Shown here: positions 26,286 through 36,069 of the stretch, in pieces
Layout of the letters: every line of letters starts with the position of its first letter
Position numbering within the stretch: the stretch's first letter is position 1
DNA from: Cyanobacteriota bacterium
Lineage (GTDB): Bacteria > Cyanobacteriota > Cyanobacteriia > PCC-6307 > Cyanobiaceae
Assembly: GCA_026389335.1 (NCBI GenBank)
Contig: JAPLIB010000153.1
Coordinates: 21,316-85,315, forward strand
Reading direction: 5' to 3'
DNA length: 64,000 nt
Program-made: the position numbers and the translations under genes
Notes under the pieces: generated by a model
What the model was told of the DNA's origin: nothing
Database searches by the model: none
Seen by the model: only the letters and a program-made list of their open reading frames with translations

Positions 26286-27125
26286 ATGACCGCCCCCTTC
26301 CCCGGTCGTGCGGCCCCCCGCCTCAACATCGGTGATGCCGTCCATGACGGCTGGCAGGCCTTCTGCCGCAGCCCAGGCGCCTTTGTGCTGTTCGCGCTGC
26401 TGCTCTGGGGCCTGCAGGTGTTGTTTCAGCTGCTGCAGGCCCGCATCGGGACCGCCGCAGCGCTCTCCGCCGATCCCGCCGATTGGCTTCTGGCCCTGGT
26501 GGGCCTGGTGGGCAGCCTCACCAGCTACTTCTGGGGCACGATCGGCATGGTGCGCGGCGCCCTGATGGGCCTCGAGGGCCGCCGCCCTCGCTTCGCCGAC
26601 CTGATCCGCTGGGATGGCGGCGCCATCACCCGTCTGTTCTGGGCCGCGCTGCTGCTGGGGGCGCTGCTGTTGGCGGCGCTGGCGGCGATCACGGTGCTGC
26701 TGGGAGGGCCCCTTGGCCTCCTGACCGCCATGGCCGACGCCAGGGCCGGCAGCCTGTCACCAGGTCTGCAGCTGATGACCCTGGTCGTGGCCGTGCTGCT
26801 GCTGCTGCTGGTCGGCTTCTGGCTGGTGGGGCTGATCTATGTGAGCGTCAACCAGCAGTTTCAGGCCCAGATCTCGCTGACGGAACGGCTGGGCCCCTGG
26901 GCCACGCTGCGACGCAGCCGCGCCCTGGTGGATCCCCACTGGCCGCTGCTGCTGCTGCTGGTGATCGTCGAGGCGCTGCTCAGCCTGCTGGGGGTGCTGG
27001 CCTGCTTCGTGGGCTTCTTCGTGGCCTGGCCCGTGGTGGTGTGTGTGTCCACCGCCGCCTATCGCCAGCTGCTGGCACTGGAAGCCGCGCCGCCGCCCTT
27101 ACCCGAGGCCAACCGGGCCCCCTAA
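26286..27125 (+). CDS. Polytopic membrane protein, DUF975/glycerophosphodiesterase-membrane-like
   Basis: This 279-residue protein has about six membrane segments, starting with an amphipathic N-terminus (INIGDAVHDGWQAFCRSP-like) and a first helix at about residues 38-55. A conserved loop reads QAQISLTERLGPWATLRRSR. The fold resembles DUF975 / YciC-type membrane proteins of unknown function; a shorter relative lies at 33442-34122. It starts 25 bp after the cysteine desulfurase stop, so cotranscription is likely. Its stop overlaps the stop of the convergent DUF456 gene by 2 bp. Confidence 0.6.
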   Translation: MTAPFPGRAAPRLNIGDAVHDGWQAFCRSPGAFVLFALLLWGLQVLFQLLQARIGTAAALSADPADWLLALVGLVGSLTSYFWGTIGMVRGALMGLEGRRPRFADLIRWDGGAITRLFWAALLLGALLLAALAAITVLLGGPLGLLTAMADARAGSLSPGLQLMTLVVAVLLLLLVGFWLVGLIYVSVNQQFQAQISLTERLGPWATLRRSRALVDPHWPLLLLLVIVEALLSLLGVLACFVGFFVAWPVVVCVSTAAYRQLLALEAAPPPLPEANRAP

Positions 27126-27769
27126 CCCCAGCGAACACTCAGCAGCACAAAGCCCAGCACCCCGAGCAGCGCCAGCAGCACCTGGGCCAGCCGGCTGACC
27201 AACATGCCGGCCAGCACCGCCAGGCCCACCTGCAGGGAACGCTGCAAACGCTGCAGACCGAAGCGGCCCAGGGCGGTGGGGGCACTCAGCAGTTCGCCCA
27301 GGCTGGCGCCGAGCAGAGGCCCCAGCAGGGCTCCCAGCAGCGGCCCGCCGATCGGCAGAGCTGGCAGCAAGCCCAACAGTCCAACCACCAGACCGATGGC
27401 GGCACCGATGTAGGCCCAGCGGCTGGCCTGCAGCCGGGCGGCGCCGAGCAGCAGCCCCAGGGCCTCCGCCCCCCAGCCCAGCAGCAGAATCACAACGCCG
27501 AGCAGCAGCGTCGGCCAGGCCGTGGCCCAGCCCACCGCCGCCACCCAGAGCAAGGCACCAAGGGGCAACAGGGCCAGCCCGGGCAGCACCGGCAGCAGGG
27601 TGCCGGGAATCGCCAGCACCTGCACCAGCAGGGCTGCCCACCAGAGCAGATCACTGCGGGTCAGGTCCGCCATGCCCGTCAAGGCCAGTGGCGAGGACAG
27701 TGGCGAGGACAGCGGCGAAGACAGTGGCAAAGCCAACAGCAACGGCGAAGAGAGCAGAGCGAAGGTCAT
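27122..27769 (-). CDS. DUF456 family membrane protein
   Basis: This 215-residue hydrophobic protein has the DUF456 pattern, with LPGTLLPVLPGLALLPLGAL-like helices and a Gly-rich GAAIGLVVGLLGLLPALPIGG stretch with a small-residue core. The ATG at 27769 shares its A with the rsmH stop (TGATG), indicating coupling to rsmH. The N-terminal segment before residue 33 is a short LSSP repeat encoded by 12-bp tandem repeats; a start at 27673 (MADLTRSDL) would omit it. Function unknown. Confidence 0.75.
   Translation of the reverse strand: MTFALLSSPLLLALPLSSPLSSPLSSPLALTGMADLTRSDLLWWAALLVQVLAIPGTLLPVLPGLALLPLGALLWVAAVGWATAWPTLLLGVVILLLGWGAEALGLLLGAARLQASRWAYIGAAIGLVVGLLGLLPALPIGGPLLGALLGPLLGASLGELLSAPTALGRFGLQRLQRSLQVGLAVLAGMLVSRLAQVLLALLGVLGFVLLSVRWG
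27687..27734. repeat. 12-bp tandem repeat, four units, inside the DUF456 gene
   Basis: Units agtggcgaggac, agtggcgaggac, agcggcgaagac and agtggcaaagcc follow each other without gaps and encode an LSSP-type repeat on the minus strand. In-frame length means expansion or loss would not shift the reading frame. Confidence 0.8.
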
Positions 27770-28659
27770 CAACGGCGCCGGGCCACTCGCAGTTTGGCGG
27801 AGCGGCTGCGGGGATTGGCCTCCGCCTCGGCCGCCTCGGCCACCAGGGGCTTGCGGGTGATCCGCTCCAAGCGGTCGTCGCTGAGGAAGGCGGTCTTGAC
27901 GCGCCGATCCTCAAGTGAATGGAAGCTGATGATCGCCAGCAGGCCGCCGGGCAGCAGCCAGTCGGGGGCCCGCTGCAGCAGCCGATCGAGCTGGCCGAGT
28001 TCGTCGTTGACGGCGATGCGCAGGGCCTGGAAGGTGCGGGTGGCGGGGTGAATGCGGCCGCGCCGGGCCGGAGGCGGGAAACAGCCGCCGATCACATAGG
28101 CCAGATCAGCGCTGCTGCGGTCGCTGCCGCTCCAGGGGCGCTCCGCCACCAGGCGCCGGGCGATGCGGCGCGACAGGCGCTCCTCTCCGTAGGCATAGAT
28201 CAGGTCCGCCAGCTCGCTTTCCTGCAGCCGGTCGATCAGCTGCGCCGCCGTCTCACCGGCCTCCGGATTCATGCGCATATCGATCGGCCCATCGGCGCGG
28301 AAACTGAAGCCCCGGGCCGCCACCTCGAGCTGGGGGCTGCTGACCCCCAGATCCGCCAACACCCCCTGCAACGGCTGATCCGGGGTGTGGTCGCCGAAGC
28401 TGGTGGCCACGATCGTGACGCGATCGCCGTAAGGCGCCAGCTGCTCGGCGGCGGCGGCGCGGGCGGTGGGATCACGATCCAGGCCGATCAGCCGCAGCTG
28501 CGGATGGGCCGCCAACAGCAGGGCGCTGTGGCCGCCGCCGCCGAGGGTGGCATCGAGCAGCAGGGGCGACTCGCCGCCGGGTGGGAGCGGCAAGGCGGCG
28601 AAGGCGGCCAACACCTGGTCGGCGAGCACCGGGAGATGGGAATAGGAGGCGGAGTCCAT
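27769..28659 (-). CDS. rsmH: 16S rRNA (cytosine1402-N4)-methyltransferase
   Basis: RsmH (MraW) methylates C1402 of 16S rRNA in the ribosomal P site. This 296-residue protein has [10 protein letters not shown], the SAM motif [60 protein letters not shown] and [13 protein letters not shown], all hallmarks of the family. Length is normal. It is followed directly by the coupled DUF456 gene. The upstream 111 bp to the DUF2887 gene end presumably holds its promoter. Confidence 0.97.
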   Translation of the reverse strand: MDSASYSHLPVLADQVLAAFAALPLPPGGESPLLLDATLGGGGHSALLLAAHPQLRLIGLDRDPTARAAAAEQLAPYGDRVTIVATSFGDHTPDQPLQGVLADLGVSSPQLEVAARGFSFRADGPIDMRMNPEAGETAAQLIDRLQESELADLIYAYGEERLSRRIARRLVAERPWSGSDRSSADLAYVIGGCFPPPARRGRIHPATRTFQALRIAVNDELGQLDRLLQRAPDWLLPGGLLAIISFHSLEDRRVKTAFLSDDRLERITRKPLVAEAAEAEANPRSRSAKLRVARRR

Positions 28660-28770
28660 GGCTCTGTCCTAAACCCTGCCCCCTTCTTGATCCGTTGGCC
28701 GTCAGCTCCAGCAATCCGGGCCCAACCCCCACCGGGCGAGCCCAGGCGGCCTGATTGAAAGTGCCTGCCG

Positions 28771-29610
28771 TCAGCCCGCCGCAGCCAGCCAGGCCTCAAG
28801 GTCGCTGGGGCCCTCAAAATCAAGCAGGGCTTCCGCCAGGGTTTCCAGTTGCTCCAGCGGCAGGGCTCGGAGGCAGGCCTCCTGCTTGGGACTGAGCTGG
28901 CCGCAGCGGCGACGAAGCAGGCGGAGGGCCATCTCCAGCTCGCCCTCCTGGCGGCCTTCCAGACGACCCTGCCCAAAGATCTCGAGGTACGCCACGCTCT
29001 GGGTGAAATCCTCAAGGGTGATGCCGCCCATGGCGCAGAGCTCCTCTAGTGATCGTCCGTTGAATATTGTGACAACGATAGCGGCGATTACATCCGTCAA
29101 GGCACGGGCATCCGTCGTGCCGGCCACTTGCTTGCGAATGGCGGCACTGCTGGCCGGCACCTGCTCCTCCGGCTGCACCAGGAGCGCCAGGGCGCGGAGC
29201 AATGGCGGTGCCGTGGGGTCGGCAGCGGCAGGCTGCAACTCGATCCAGTGCACCCGCTCCCGCAGAAACTCCGCCACCGCCTGGGGCCGGCCGAAGTTGA
29301 GGTTCCGGTGGGGGCAGATCACCACCACCCGCCAGTGGTCGAGGCTGGCTTCCTGCTGCAGCCAGCGGCCGCACTCCGCATAGAGCCGCCGCAGGAAGGT
29401 CGGATCGGCGGCCATCTGCGCCTCCAGGATCACCGCCGGCTGCTGCGGCGGAGGCAGAAACAGCCCATCCAGCCGGTAGTCCCGCTCTTTGAGCACCGGT
29501 GCCGAGAAGCGGTATCCGCCGGCATCGGCCGGCAGGTCAGCCTGGAGCTGCAGGATCCAGTCGGGCTGGTTCTGGAACACCCAGTAGAAGAGCTTGTCGC
29601 TGACGCTCAC
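28771..29610 (-). CDS. Rpn/DUF2887 family PD-(D/E)XK nuclease-like protein with DUF4351 tail
   Basis: This 279-residue protein starts SDKLFYWVFQNQPDWILQL and has RDYRLDGLFLPP and VILEAQMAADPTFLRRLYAE, which hold the D...ExQ nuclease core of the Rpn/YhgA group. Then comes WRVVVICPHRNLNFGR. The C-terminus (about 215-275) is a DUF4351-type helical domain. Rpn proteins are linked to recombination-promoting nuclease activity; this cyanobacterial branch is uncharacterised. The start is a GTG at 29610. Transcribed alone. Confidence 0.8.
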   Translation of the reverse strand: MSVSDKLFYWVFQNQPDWILQLQADLPADAGGYRFSAPVLKERDYRLDGLFLPPPQQPAVILEAQMAADPTFLRRLYAECGRWLQQEASLDHWRVVVICPHRNLNFGRPQAVAEFLRERVHWIELQPAAADPTAPPLLRALALLVQPEEQVPASSAAIRKQVAGTTDARALTDVIAAIVVTIFNGRSLEELCAMGGITLEDFTQSVAYLEIFGQGRLEGRQEGELEMALRLLRRRCGQLSPKQEACLRALPLEQLETLAEALLDFEGPSDLEAWLAAAG

Positions 29611-29846
29611 AGCACCACACCCCAGCCCCAGACCGGACCCAGAATCTCACCCCTGGTACACGGGAACGGCTCCAGCCAGGACATCCGAGACCATCGCAAT
29701 CCCGGCCAGCGGCCAGGCCCTGGGCCAGGACGGGCTGGCGCTGAAAGCAGCTGATGGGTTAGGAGTCCGAGTCGGAGTGCGACACCAACCCTTCCGGCAT
29801 CGGGACCTTCCTAAGATCCCCGCATCCATGAGCAGCCCACGGCCCC

Positions 29847-31031
29847 ATGACGCAGCTGGAAACGCGCACGGAGCCGATGGTGATCAACTTCGGTCCCCAT
29901 CACCCCTCGATGCACGGGGTGCTGCGGCTGGTGGTCACCCTTGATGGCGAGGACGTGGTGGACTGCGAGCCGGTGATCGGCTACCTGCATCGCGGCATGG
30001 AGAAGATCGCCGAAAACCGCACCAGCGTGATGTACGTGCCGTACGTCAGCCGCATGGACTACGCCGCCGGCATGTTCTACGAGGCGATCGTGGTGAATGC
30101 GCCGGAACGGCTGGCCAACGTGCCGGTGCCGAAGCGGGCCAGCTACATCCGGGTGCTGATGCTGGAACTGAACCGCATCGCCAATCACCTGCTCTGGCTT
30201 GGTCCTTTCCTGGCCGACGTGGGAGCTCAGACGCCATTTTTCTACATCTTCCGCGAACGGGAGATGATCTATGACCTCTGGGAAGCCGCCACCGGCCAAC
30301 GCCTGATCAACAACAACTACTTCCGCATCGGCGGAGTGGCGGTGGATCTGCCCTATGGCTGGCTGGAAAAATGTGCGGACTTCTGTGATTGGTTCGGCCC
30401 CAAGATTGATGAATACGAGAAGCTGATCACCAACAACCCCATCTTCCGCAAGCGGGTTGAAGGGCTGGGGATTGTCAGCCGCGAACAGGCGATCAACTGG
30501 AGCCTGTCGGGGCCGATGCTGCGTGCCTCCGGCGTGCCCTGGGATCTGCGCAAAGTGGATCACTACGAGTGCTACGACGACTTCGACTGGAATGTGGCCT
30601 GGGAGAAGGAAGGCGACTGCTACGCCCGCTATCGGGTGCGGCTGCAGGAAATGCGCGAATCCCTGAAAATCCTGCGCCAGGCGATCACGATGATTCCCGG
30701 CGGTCCCACCGAAAACCTCGAAGCCCGGCGCCTGGCCGAAGGTAAAGGCAGTGAGTGGTTCGGCTTTGACTATCAGTACGTGGCCAAAAAAGTGGCTCCC
30801 ACCTTCAAGATTCCCTCTGGTGAGCTCTACACCCGGCTCGAGTCCGGCAAAGGTGAAATCGGCGTGCTGATCCAGGGCAATGACGACGTCACCCCCTGGC
30901 GCTTCAAGATCCGCGCCGCCGACTTCAACAATCTCCAGATCCTGCCCCACATTCTCAAGGGAGCCAAGGTGGCCGACCTCATGCCGATCCTCGGCTCGAT
31001 CGATGTGATCCTGGGGTCGGTGGATCGCTGA
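29847..31031 (+). CDS. ndhH: NAD(P)H-quinone oxidoreductase subunit H
   Basis: This 394-residue subunit of the thylakoid NDH-1 complex (the 49-kDa / NuoD homolog) serves cyclic electron flow, respiration and CO2 uptake. It begins [19 protein letters not shown] and has [26 protein letters not shown] and [12 protein letters not shown]. The C-terminus is [12 protein letters not shown]. Length and motifs match the family throughout. The ATG at 29847 gives the usual short N-terminus. It is transcribed alone, with a 236-bp upstream and a 306-bp downstream spacer. Confidence 0.98.
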   Translation: MTQLETRTEPMVINFGPHHPSMHGVLRLVVTLDGEDVVDCEPVIGYLHRGMEKIAENRTSVMYVPYVSRMDYAAGMFYEAIVVNAPERLANVPVPKRASYIRVLMLELNRIANHLLWLGPFLADVGAQTPFFYIFREREMIYDLWEAATGQRLINNNYFRIGGVAVDLPYGWLEKCADFCDWFGPKIDEYEKLITNNPIFRKRVEGLGIVSREQAINWSLSGPMLRASGVPWDLRKVDHYECYDDFDWNVAWEKEGDCYARYRVRLQEMRESLKILRQAITMIPGGPTENLEARRLAEGKGSEWFGFDYQYVAKKVAPTFKIPSGELYTRLESGKGEIGVLIQGNDDVTPWRFKIRAADFNNLQILPHILKGAKVADLMPILGSIDVILGSVDR

Positions 31032-31337
31032 TTCAGCGTGATCGTTGCTGATCACTCGCACCTGGGGCGTTCCCTGACTTGTTGATCATCAGGCCGGCGC
31101 TGCCGAAGGCCAACTTCCCGTGCTGGCATCAGCGGACTGGTCAGGGCCTCGGGAAGGGTCACTCCGCCAGGGAAGCCTCGACAGCAAAGACGCTGGGATC
31201 AGGGCAAACCACCCTGGCGTGAGCCGAGACTGCACCTGAAAGCACATCTGATCACAACTGGGCGCTGTAGATGCATATTCCAAGCAAATATGGGGCGAAT
31301 CAGGGTGCTATCTTGGCCAGACCTTAACTAACAGGCC
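31032..31337. other. 306-bp intergenic stretch between ndhH and the bluetail gene
   Basis: No gene. The right half, from about 31250, is more AT-rich and has a TATCTT hexamer about 25 bp upstream of the next start codon that could be a -10 element, but I found no convincing -35. No clear terminator hairpin for ndhH was seen. Confidence 0.4.
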
Positions 31338-32708
31338 ATGACTTCCGTCGTCGTCCCCCCCGTCATGGAAACGCCAAAGCGCCAGCCCCTGCCGGAACCA
31401 ATCACAGCGAAGAAGCCCCCCGAACTGCTCAATTTGATCGGCACCGATGAAACCGATATCTTGTATGGCAACAGAAACAACAACGCTTACCTGGCCGGCT
31501 CGGGTGACGACCTGATCAATGGCTCTGCCGGCAATGACAGCCTCAGCGGTGGTTCTGGGATCGACACCCTGGATTATGGGGGAGTGAACGCCGATATCAC
31601 CTTCTCCAGGGGTGGGGTAATCACAAAATCTGGTGGCATGGGCACTGACACCATCGCCGCTTTTGATATTGAAGTGATCAAGGGCAATGCCAATCGCATC
31701 AATACGATCGACGGAAGCGGAGGCACAACCGCCGCCATCAACGTTGATCTCTCAACCAATTCTCTTGAAATTACCGGATTACCCGTGATTGGCAGCGCCA
31801 AGCTGACGGTCGTCAACTTCAGCAATGTCAATGGCTCCGAGAACAATGATGTGATCATCGGCGATGACAAGAGCAATGTGATCAACGGAGCCGGAGGCGA
31901 CGACAGCATGTCCGGTGCTGGTGGTGACGACCGCTTCCTCGGATCAAGCGGTTCCGATGTCTACCGAGGCGGGACAGGCGCCGACAGCCTCAGCTACGAA
32001 GACTTCGCTGGGGGCGTCACCCTCGTGCGTGGGGGCACGATCATCAAGACGAATGGCTCGATTGACACCATCGCCGATTTTTCCATTGAAACCATCATCG
32101 GAACCAAGGGCGTGGTCAACACGATTGACGGCTCTACCGGGGTAACAGCTGCCCTCAACGTCGATCTCTCCAAGCAGAATGTCACGATCACTGGCCTGCC
32201 GTTTATCGGCACCGCCGCCCTCACGGTAAAGAACTTTACCGATGTCAATGGATCCGAGAATGCCGATACGATCACCGGCGATAAAGGCAACAATCGATTG
32301 CTCGGCAATGCGGGCAATGACATCCTCACCGGCCTTGGTGGCAAGGACAACCTGACCGGTGGTGCAGGCAGCGATACCTTTGTAGTCGGCTATGGGGATT
32401 CTCTACTGAGCGGCTTCGACCAGATCACAGACCTGGCCATTGGTGTTGATTCCATCGATGGCAGGGCCGCAGCTGCAGTCAGCCGTGTCGGCAGCGCAAC
32501 GAGCCTGAATGCCGTTGATCTCAGCAAAGTGCTGACCACAAGCAACTTCCTGGCCAATGGGGCTGCGGCCTTTGTGGTGAGCTCCACTGGCGGAGATCGC
32601 ACGTTCCTGGCCTTGAATGATTCCCAGATTGGCTTCCAGGCTGGCAAGGACCTGATGGTTGAAATCACCGGCTATACGGGAAGCCTCAGTGATCTTGTGA
32701 TTATTTGA
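31338..32708 (+). CDS. Bluetail-domain putative surface protein with RTX-like repeats
   Basis: This 456-residue protein has Gly/Asp-rich calcium-binding nonapeptides (GSGDDLINGSAGNDSLSGG, GAGGDDSMSGAGGDDRFLG, GNAGNDILTGLGGKDNLTGG). Between them are two homologous blocks of about 130 residues, each with NTIDGS.G.TAA.NVDLS, ITGLP.IG.A.LTV.NF and VNGSEN.D. The C-terminus (FQAGKDLMVEITGYTGSLSD) matches my memory of the cyanobacterial bluetail domain. There is no N-terminal signal peptide, as expected for C-terminally guided type I-like secretion. No exporter is adjacent. The ATG at 31338 is the only upstream start. Acidic, probably Ca2+-binding and surface-located. Confidence 0.75.
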   Translation: MTSVVVPPVMETPKRQPLPEPITAKKPPELLNLIGTDETDILYGNRNNNAYLAGSGDDLINGSAGNDSLSGGSGIDTLDYGGVNADITFSRGGVITKSGGMGTDTIAAFDIEVIKGNANRINTIDGSGGTTAAINVDLSTNSLEITGLPVIGSAKLTVVNFSNVNGSENNDVIIGDDKSNVINGAGGDDSMSGAGGDDRFLGSSGSDVYRGGTGADSLSYEDFAGGVTLVRGGTIIKTNGSIDTIADFSIETIIGTKGVVNTIDGSTGVTAALNVDLSKQNVTITGLPFIGTAALTVKNFTDVNGSENADTITGDKGNNRLLGNAGNDILTGLGGKDNLTGGAGSDTFVVGYGDSLLSGFDQITDLAIGVDSIDGRAAAAVSRVGSATSLNAVDLSKVLTTSNFLANGAAAFVVSSTGGDRTFLALNDSQIGFQAGKDLMVEITGYTGSLSDLVII

Positions 32709-33009
32709 TTGCAGCTGGCAGGCCCGACCCCTCCTGGACACGTTCCCCCGGGGACAAGACAGAGAGGCCCGGGCCATTCACTGACGAGCTTTGCGCCAAC
32801 AGCTCAATCAGCTCAATCAAGGCCTAGGCCAAGAATCTCCTGTTCAAGGTTGACCAAACCACTTCTGGTCATCGCAACAGTTCAGGGCAGAAGCCAGCCC
32901 CCTGTGCGACCTTGACTCAGCGTTGGTTTCACGGCTCGACCAACCGTATTAATCTTTATTTTTCAGCCCAGCGCAAGGCACCAGCCCACATTGTGGGGCT
33001 TTCCGCTCC
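32709..33009. other. 301-bp intergenic stretch with a short hairpin
   Basis: No gene. Near the right end, within about 32980-33005, an agccc ... gggct hairpin followed by a few T sits just ahead of the DUF2752 gene. It could be a weak terminator for the bluetail gene or part of the next leader. An AT-rich patch around 32946-32965 may hold a promoter. Confidence 0.35.
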
Positions 33010-33435
33010 ATGGCCAGGACCGTCTTCCTCAGCCGCTTCCGCCGGAGCGGATCCATCCTCCCTGCTGGGCTGACGGGCTACCTGTGGCTGAAGGGCGCCC
33101 ACCCCTTGTTGCCGGGCTTCAGCTGCCCGCTACGGGCCCTCACCGGCATTCCCTGCCCCACCTGCTTCCTCACCCGCGCCACGGCAGCGGCTCTACATGG
33201 TGATCTGAGCGGTTCGCTCCAACTGCATGCCTTCGGCCCCCTCGCTGCCACAGCCTTGCTGTGGTGGTCCATCACGGCCGTCCGCCAACGGCGCCTGCTG
33301 CCTGCTGATCTACCGGCCTGGCCGCTGGGCCTGACAGCCGTGGGGCTGCTGGCCTACTGGATCCTGCGGCTCGTCCTCAGCGTTGGCCTAGGCCTGCAAG
33401 GATCTCCGGGGTTTCCGGCAGAGCCGGCCGGCTGA
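33010..33435 (+). CDS. DUF2752 family membrane protein
   Basis: This 141-residue protein has the DUF2752 signature: CPLRALTGIPCPTCFLTRA followed by LHGDLSGSLQLHAFGPL and two or three membrane helices. The paired CP/CPTC cysteines are the family's conserved feature. Function unknown. The ATG at 33010 was chosen. It converges with the membrane protein at 33442, 6 bp apart. Confidence 0.75.
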   Translation: MARTVFLSRFRRSGSILPAGLTGYLWLKGAHPLLPGFSCPLRALTGIPCPTCFLTRATAAALHGDLSGSLQLHAFGPLAATALLWWSITAVRQRRLLPADLPAWPLGLTAVGLLAYWILRLVLSVGLGLQGSPGFPAEPAG

Positions 33436-33441
33436 AGCTGA

Positions 33442-34122
33442 TCAGCTGATCAAGCCCTTGTGGTAAGCGGCATTCTGCAGATAGAACGTGCTCACCGGCA
33501 CTGCAACTAGCGCACCAAGGCCACAAGTGCACATCGAAACCACCACGACAAGCAACCAGGCCAGAAGCTCAATCCCCAGGAAACTCATACCATTGGAAGA
33601 TCGATAGACAGCCCGAAAAGAGGCGGCAAATGCATCAGCTATGGACTGATTGGTCAAGAAAATACGATTCACATAGATCGGCATCACCAGCACGACTGCC
33701 AGACCAGGAAGAATGCACAACACAAAACCGATGGCTGCAACCAGCGAAAACAGGACTCCAGCCAACAGGTAGCGAAGCGGGCGTCTCATCAGCGAAGCAA
33801 AGGCATCATTGACGGCAATTGTTTCGCCGCCGTGATAATACATCGCTGGTACCGCCACAAACAACACACCAACCAAACTGGAGAGGATCGAGAAAGGGAG
33901 CTGGCCCAGCTGGGCGAGGGCGGTGGAGAGAGTGACAACGCTATCGCCGGAGTTGCCGCCGATACCCAACCCAACAAGGGCAATCACAAAAGAGACCCCG
34001 AAGCCAACACCGGCCAGCAGAACCGTAACAATCCAGATCAAGAGGATTGTCGGAATATGCGCCAGAAAAGCCTCCCAAGACTTGTTAATTGTAGGCTGTT
34101 CGTAGGCTAAAGATGCCGCCAT
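33442..34122 (-). CDS. Polytopic membrane protein, DUF975-like
   Basis: This 226-residue protein has about six membrane segments with an amphipathic N-terminus (INKSWEAFLAHIPTILLIWI). LVMPIYVNRIFLTNQ and the loop ADAFAASFRAVYRSSNGMSF are characteristic of DUF975 / YciC-type proteins, and the layout matches the protein at 26286-27125. I chose the ATG at 34122 over a TTG two codons earlier. More AT-rich than its neighbours. Function unknown. Confidence 0.6.
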   Translation of the reverse strand: MAASLAYEQPTINKSWEAFLAHIPTILLIWIVTVLLAGVGFGVSFVIALVGLGIGGNSGDSVVTLSTALAQLGQLPFSILSSLVGVLFVAVPAMYYHGGETIAVNDAFASLMRRPLRYLLAGVLFSLVAAIGFVLCILPGLAVVLVMPIYVNRIFLTNQSIADAFAASFRAVYRSSNGMSFLGIELLAWLLVVVVSMCTCGLGALVAVPVSTFYLQNAAYHKGLIS

Positions 34123-34284
34123 GGACAAGGGGTAAAATCATCAAGATTATAGATGTCGCCAGATGTCGGCACAACCAGTGCAATGCATTTCGACAACTGA
34201 CTTAAATACCGCCGCACCATGCTCTGCAGCGACAGCGATGCCGTCGGTGTCCTGCACTTCCACCAGCTGAGGCGGGAATCGACG

Positions 34285-36069
34285 TCAATTCAGCGATGGA
34301 GGTGTCTCCAGATCGGGCCGCTGCTCTTCCATGCGGTCGATCCGTTCACGAACGTGCAGCAACGCCAGCCAGGCAGACTGGTCTCCAGCCAAGGGGGACT
34401 CTGGCAGAGCACTCTCAGCTTCCGGTAGCCGCACCGAGGTCATCGGCGGGAGCCAGAGTTCACCGGCCTCATCAAAACTGGCCCAGACCTGGCGGCCGGC
34501 GGCCTCAGGCCAGAGGTGAAGCGGCAGGACAAACCCGCACGCCTCGTGGTGCCCCTGGGCCGCCATGCCGGCACGGGGCAGCGTGCAGCTCAACGCCCGA
34601 GAGACCAACCCCTCGGCGTGCAACCAGACCGTGGCGGGACCAGAAGAGCGGGAATAGCACCAACCCCGCAGCTCGTCAGCTTCGGGACTGAGCCCATCGA
34701 AATGACCCCGCATCCCGCGCAACGCCAAGGCGAGGGCCGCTCTGAGGCGCTCGCCGGTGCCGTCGCCGGCATCGTTAGCCAGAACCAGCGGGAAGCAGAA
34801 GGCTCGATCCGCCGTCATGGCCAGCAGGCGCAGCGGCTCGCCGGCCGAGGGATCAGGGTGGGAATCGGGTATCTCAAGCTGAAAACCAAAGCGGCCGCTG
34901 CGTCCGAGTCGTTCGACCACATCAGGACGCTCCACATTGATCGGAGCCGTGGCGATCACCTGGGAACCCAGGAGAAGACGCACCTCCGTGAGGGCCAGCT
35001 CGGCATGGCTCACCCAGCCCATCACCTGGGATGGCGTGATGACATCAACCACTCCCTGAAGAGGCGTTGAAGGCTTGATCTTCGGTGGGTCCTTCTGCGG
35101 GAGCAAGGCTCTCAACCGGCTGATCCCGGCCGGCGCGCTCCGATCCGGTCCCTGCCGTTGAGACGGCTCAGGCAACATCGGCAAATTCGCCTGAACCATC
35201 TCCCATTGGGACTGGGACCAGCGGTTCCGCCCCGTGGCGAGATCGAACGGATTGCGCAGGTACGGCCCACCCTGATCAGCGGGGAAGCTGTTCAAAGGAG
35301 TCGTATAGAGACAATCCGCAAAGTAGTAATGCACCACCTGACTCCAACGCCGGGCCTGCTTGTTGAGCACCGGGGTCCCACCGTGGAGAAGATTGGCATG
35401 CCAGATCAGCACCTCACCACGACGGGGAAGAAACTGTTCAACCTGCAGACCGTGAAGGTCGACCTCCCGTTGCCAGACAGATTCAAAAAAACGCTGGGGA
35501 TGAGGTTCGGCCGCTACTTGTTCAGGACTGAGGCCAAGACTGCCTGCACTGTGGTAATCAAGCCGATGACTACCAGGAAAGTAAATCAACGGGCCACTAT
35601 CGGGTTGAACATCATCCAGAGGAATCCACACACCACACATGAAGCCATGGGGCTGAGAATGAAAGTGCACAGCATCACTGTGATAAGGCTGCTCGCTGCC
35701 CACGGCAAAGTTGAGCGTTTGGAAGGCAAAGGGTTCACGGCCATAGACATGGCGCAGCAAATCCAGCACAGCAGGTTGCAGGGCCAGGCTCCGCACCGCG
35801 GCCTGCTCACGCCATCCGTCCTGCACCCTTGGTGCGCCCGTCCGCCCAGCCTCCCAGTCGCTCAATTCAGGCTTGAGGCGCCGCTGCTGATCGGCGATCA
35901 CCTCACGGCAATCGCTCAGAAATGAAGCATCGTCGATCTCGAGCAGGCAAAAGCCTTGGCGGCTGAGATTGGCGGCCTGCTTTGACCAGCGGCCAAAGCG
36001 GCCCTCGGCCAGAAGGGTGTCGACATCGGGTCGATCAATCAGCGGCAGTCCTTGGAGATCGAGGGTCAT
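34285..36069 (-). CDS. PhyH-type dioxygenase fused to two GW-type modules
   Basis: This 594-residue protein has an Fe(II)/2-oxoglutarate dioxygenase domain of the phytanoyl-CoA hydroxylase type at about residues 40-290. Iron ligands are visible as the HxD in PYHSDAVHF and a distal His in VLIWHANLLHGG, followed by KQARRWSQVVHYYF. After a linker, residues about 345-560 hold two modules (VITPSQVMGWV...FGFQL and GHFDGLSPE...CGFVLPL), clearly homologous to the protein at 49050-49994. It is coupled to the upstream glycosyltransferase gene by an ATGA overlap. It may hydroxylate a sugar or lipid part of the glycan. Confidence 0.75.
   Translation of the reverse strand: MTLDLQGLPLIDRPDVDTLLAEGRFGRWSKQAANLSRQGFCLLEIDDASFLSDCREVIADQQRRLKPELSDWEAGRTGAPRVQDGWREQAAVRSLALQPAVLDLLRHVYGREPFAFQTLNFAVGSEQPYHSDAVHFHSQPHGFMCGVWIPLDDVQPDSGPLIYFPGSHRLDYHSAGSLGLSPEQVAAEPHPQRFFESVWQREVDLHGLQVEQFLPRRGEVLIWHANLLHGGTPVLNKQARRWSQVVHYYFADCLYTTPLNSFPADQGGPYLRNPFDLATGRNRWSQSQWEMVQANLPMLPEPSQRQGPDRSAPAGISRLRALLPQKDPPKIKPSTPLQGVVDVITPSQVMGWVSHAELALTEVRLLLGSQVIATAPINVERPDVVERLGRSGRFGFQLEIPDSHPDPSAGEPLRLLAMTADRAFCFPLVLANDAGDGTGERLRAALALALRGMRGHFDGLSPEADELRGWCYSRSSGPATVWLHAEGLVSRALSCTLPRAGMAAQGHHEACGFVLPLHLWPEAAGRQVWASFDEAGELWLPPMTSVRLPEAESALPESPLAGDQSAWLALLHVRERIDRMEEQRPDLETPPSLN

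Noticed and set aside
26483..28051. Long plus-strand frame of about 520 codons
   Set aside because: Overlaps three better genes in other frames (membrane protein, DUF456, rsmH) and has low-complexity Gln/Arg/Gly composition typical of GC-rich shadow frames.
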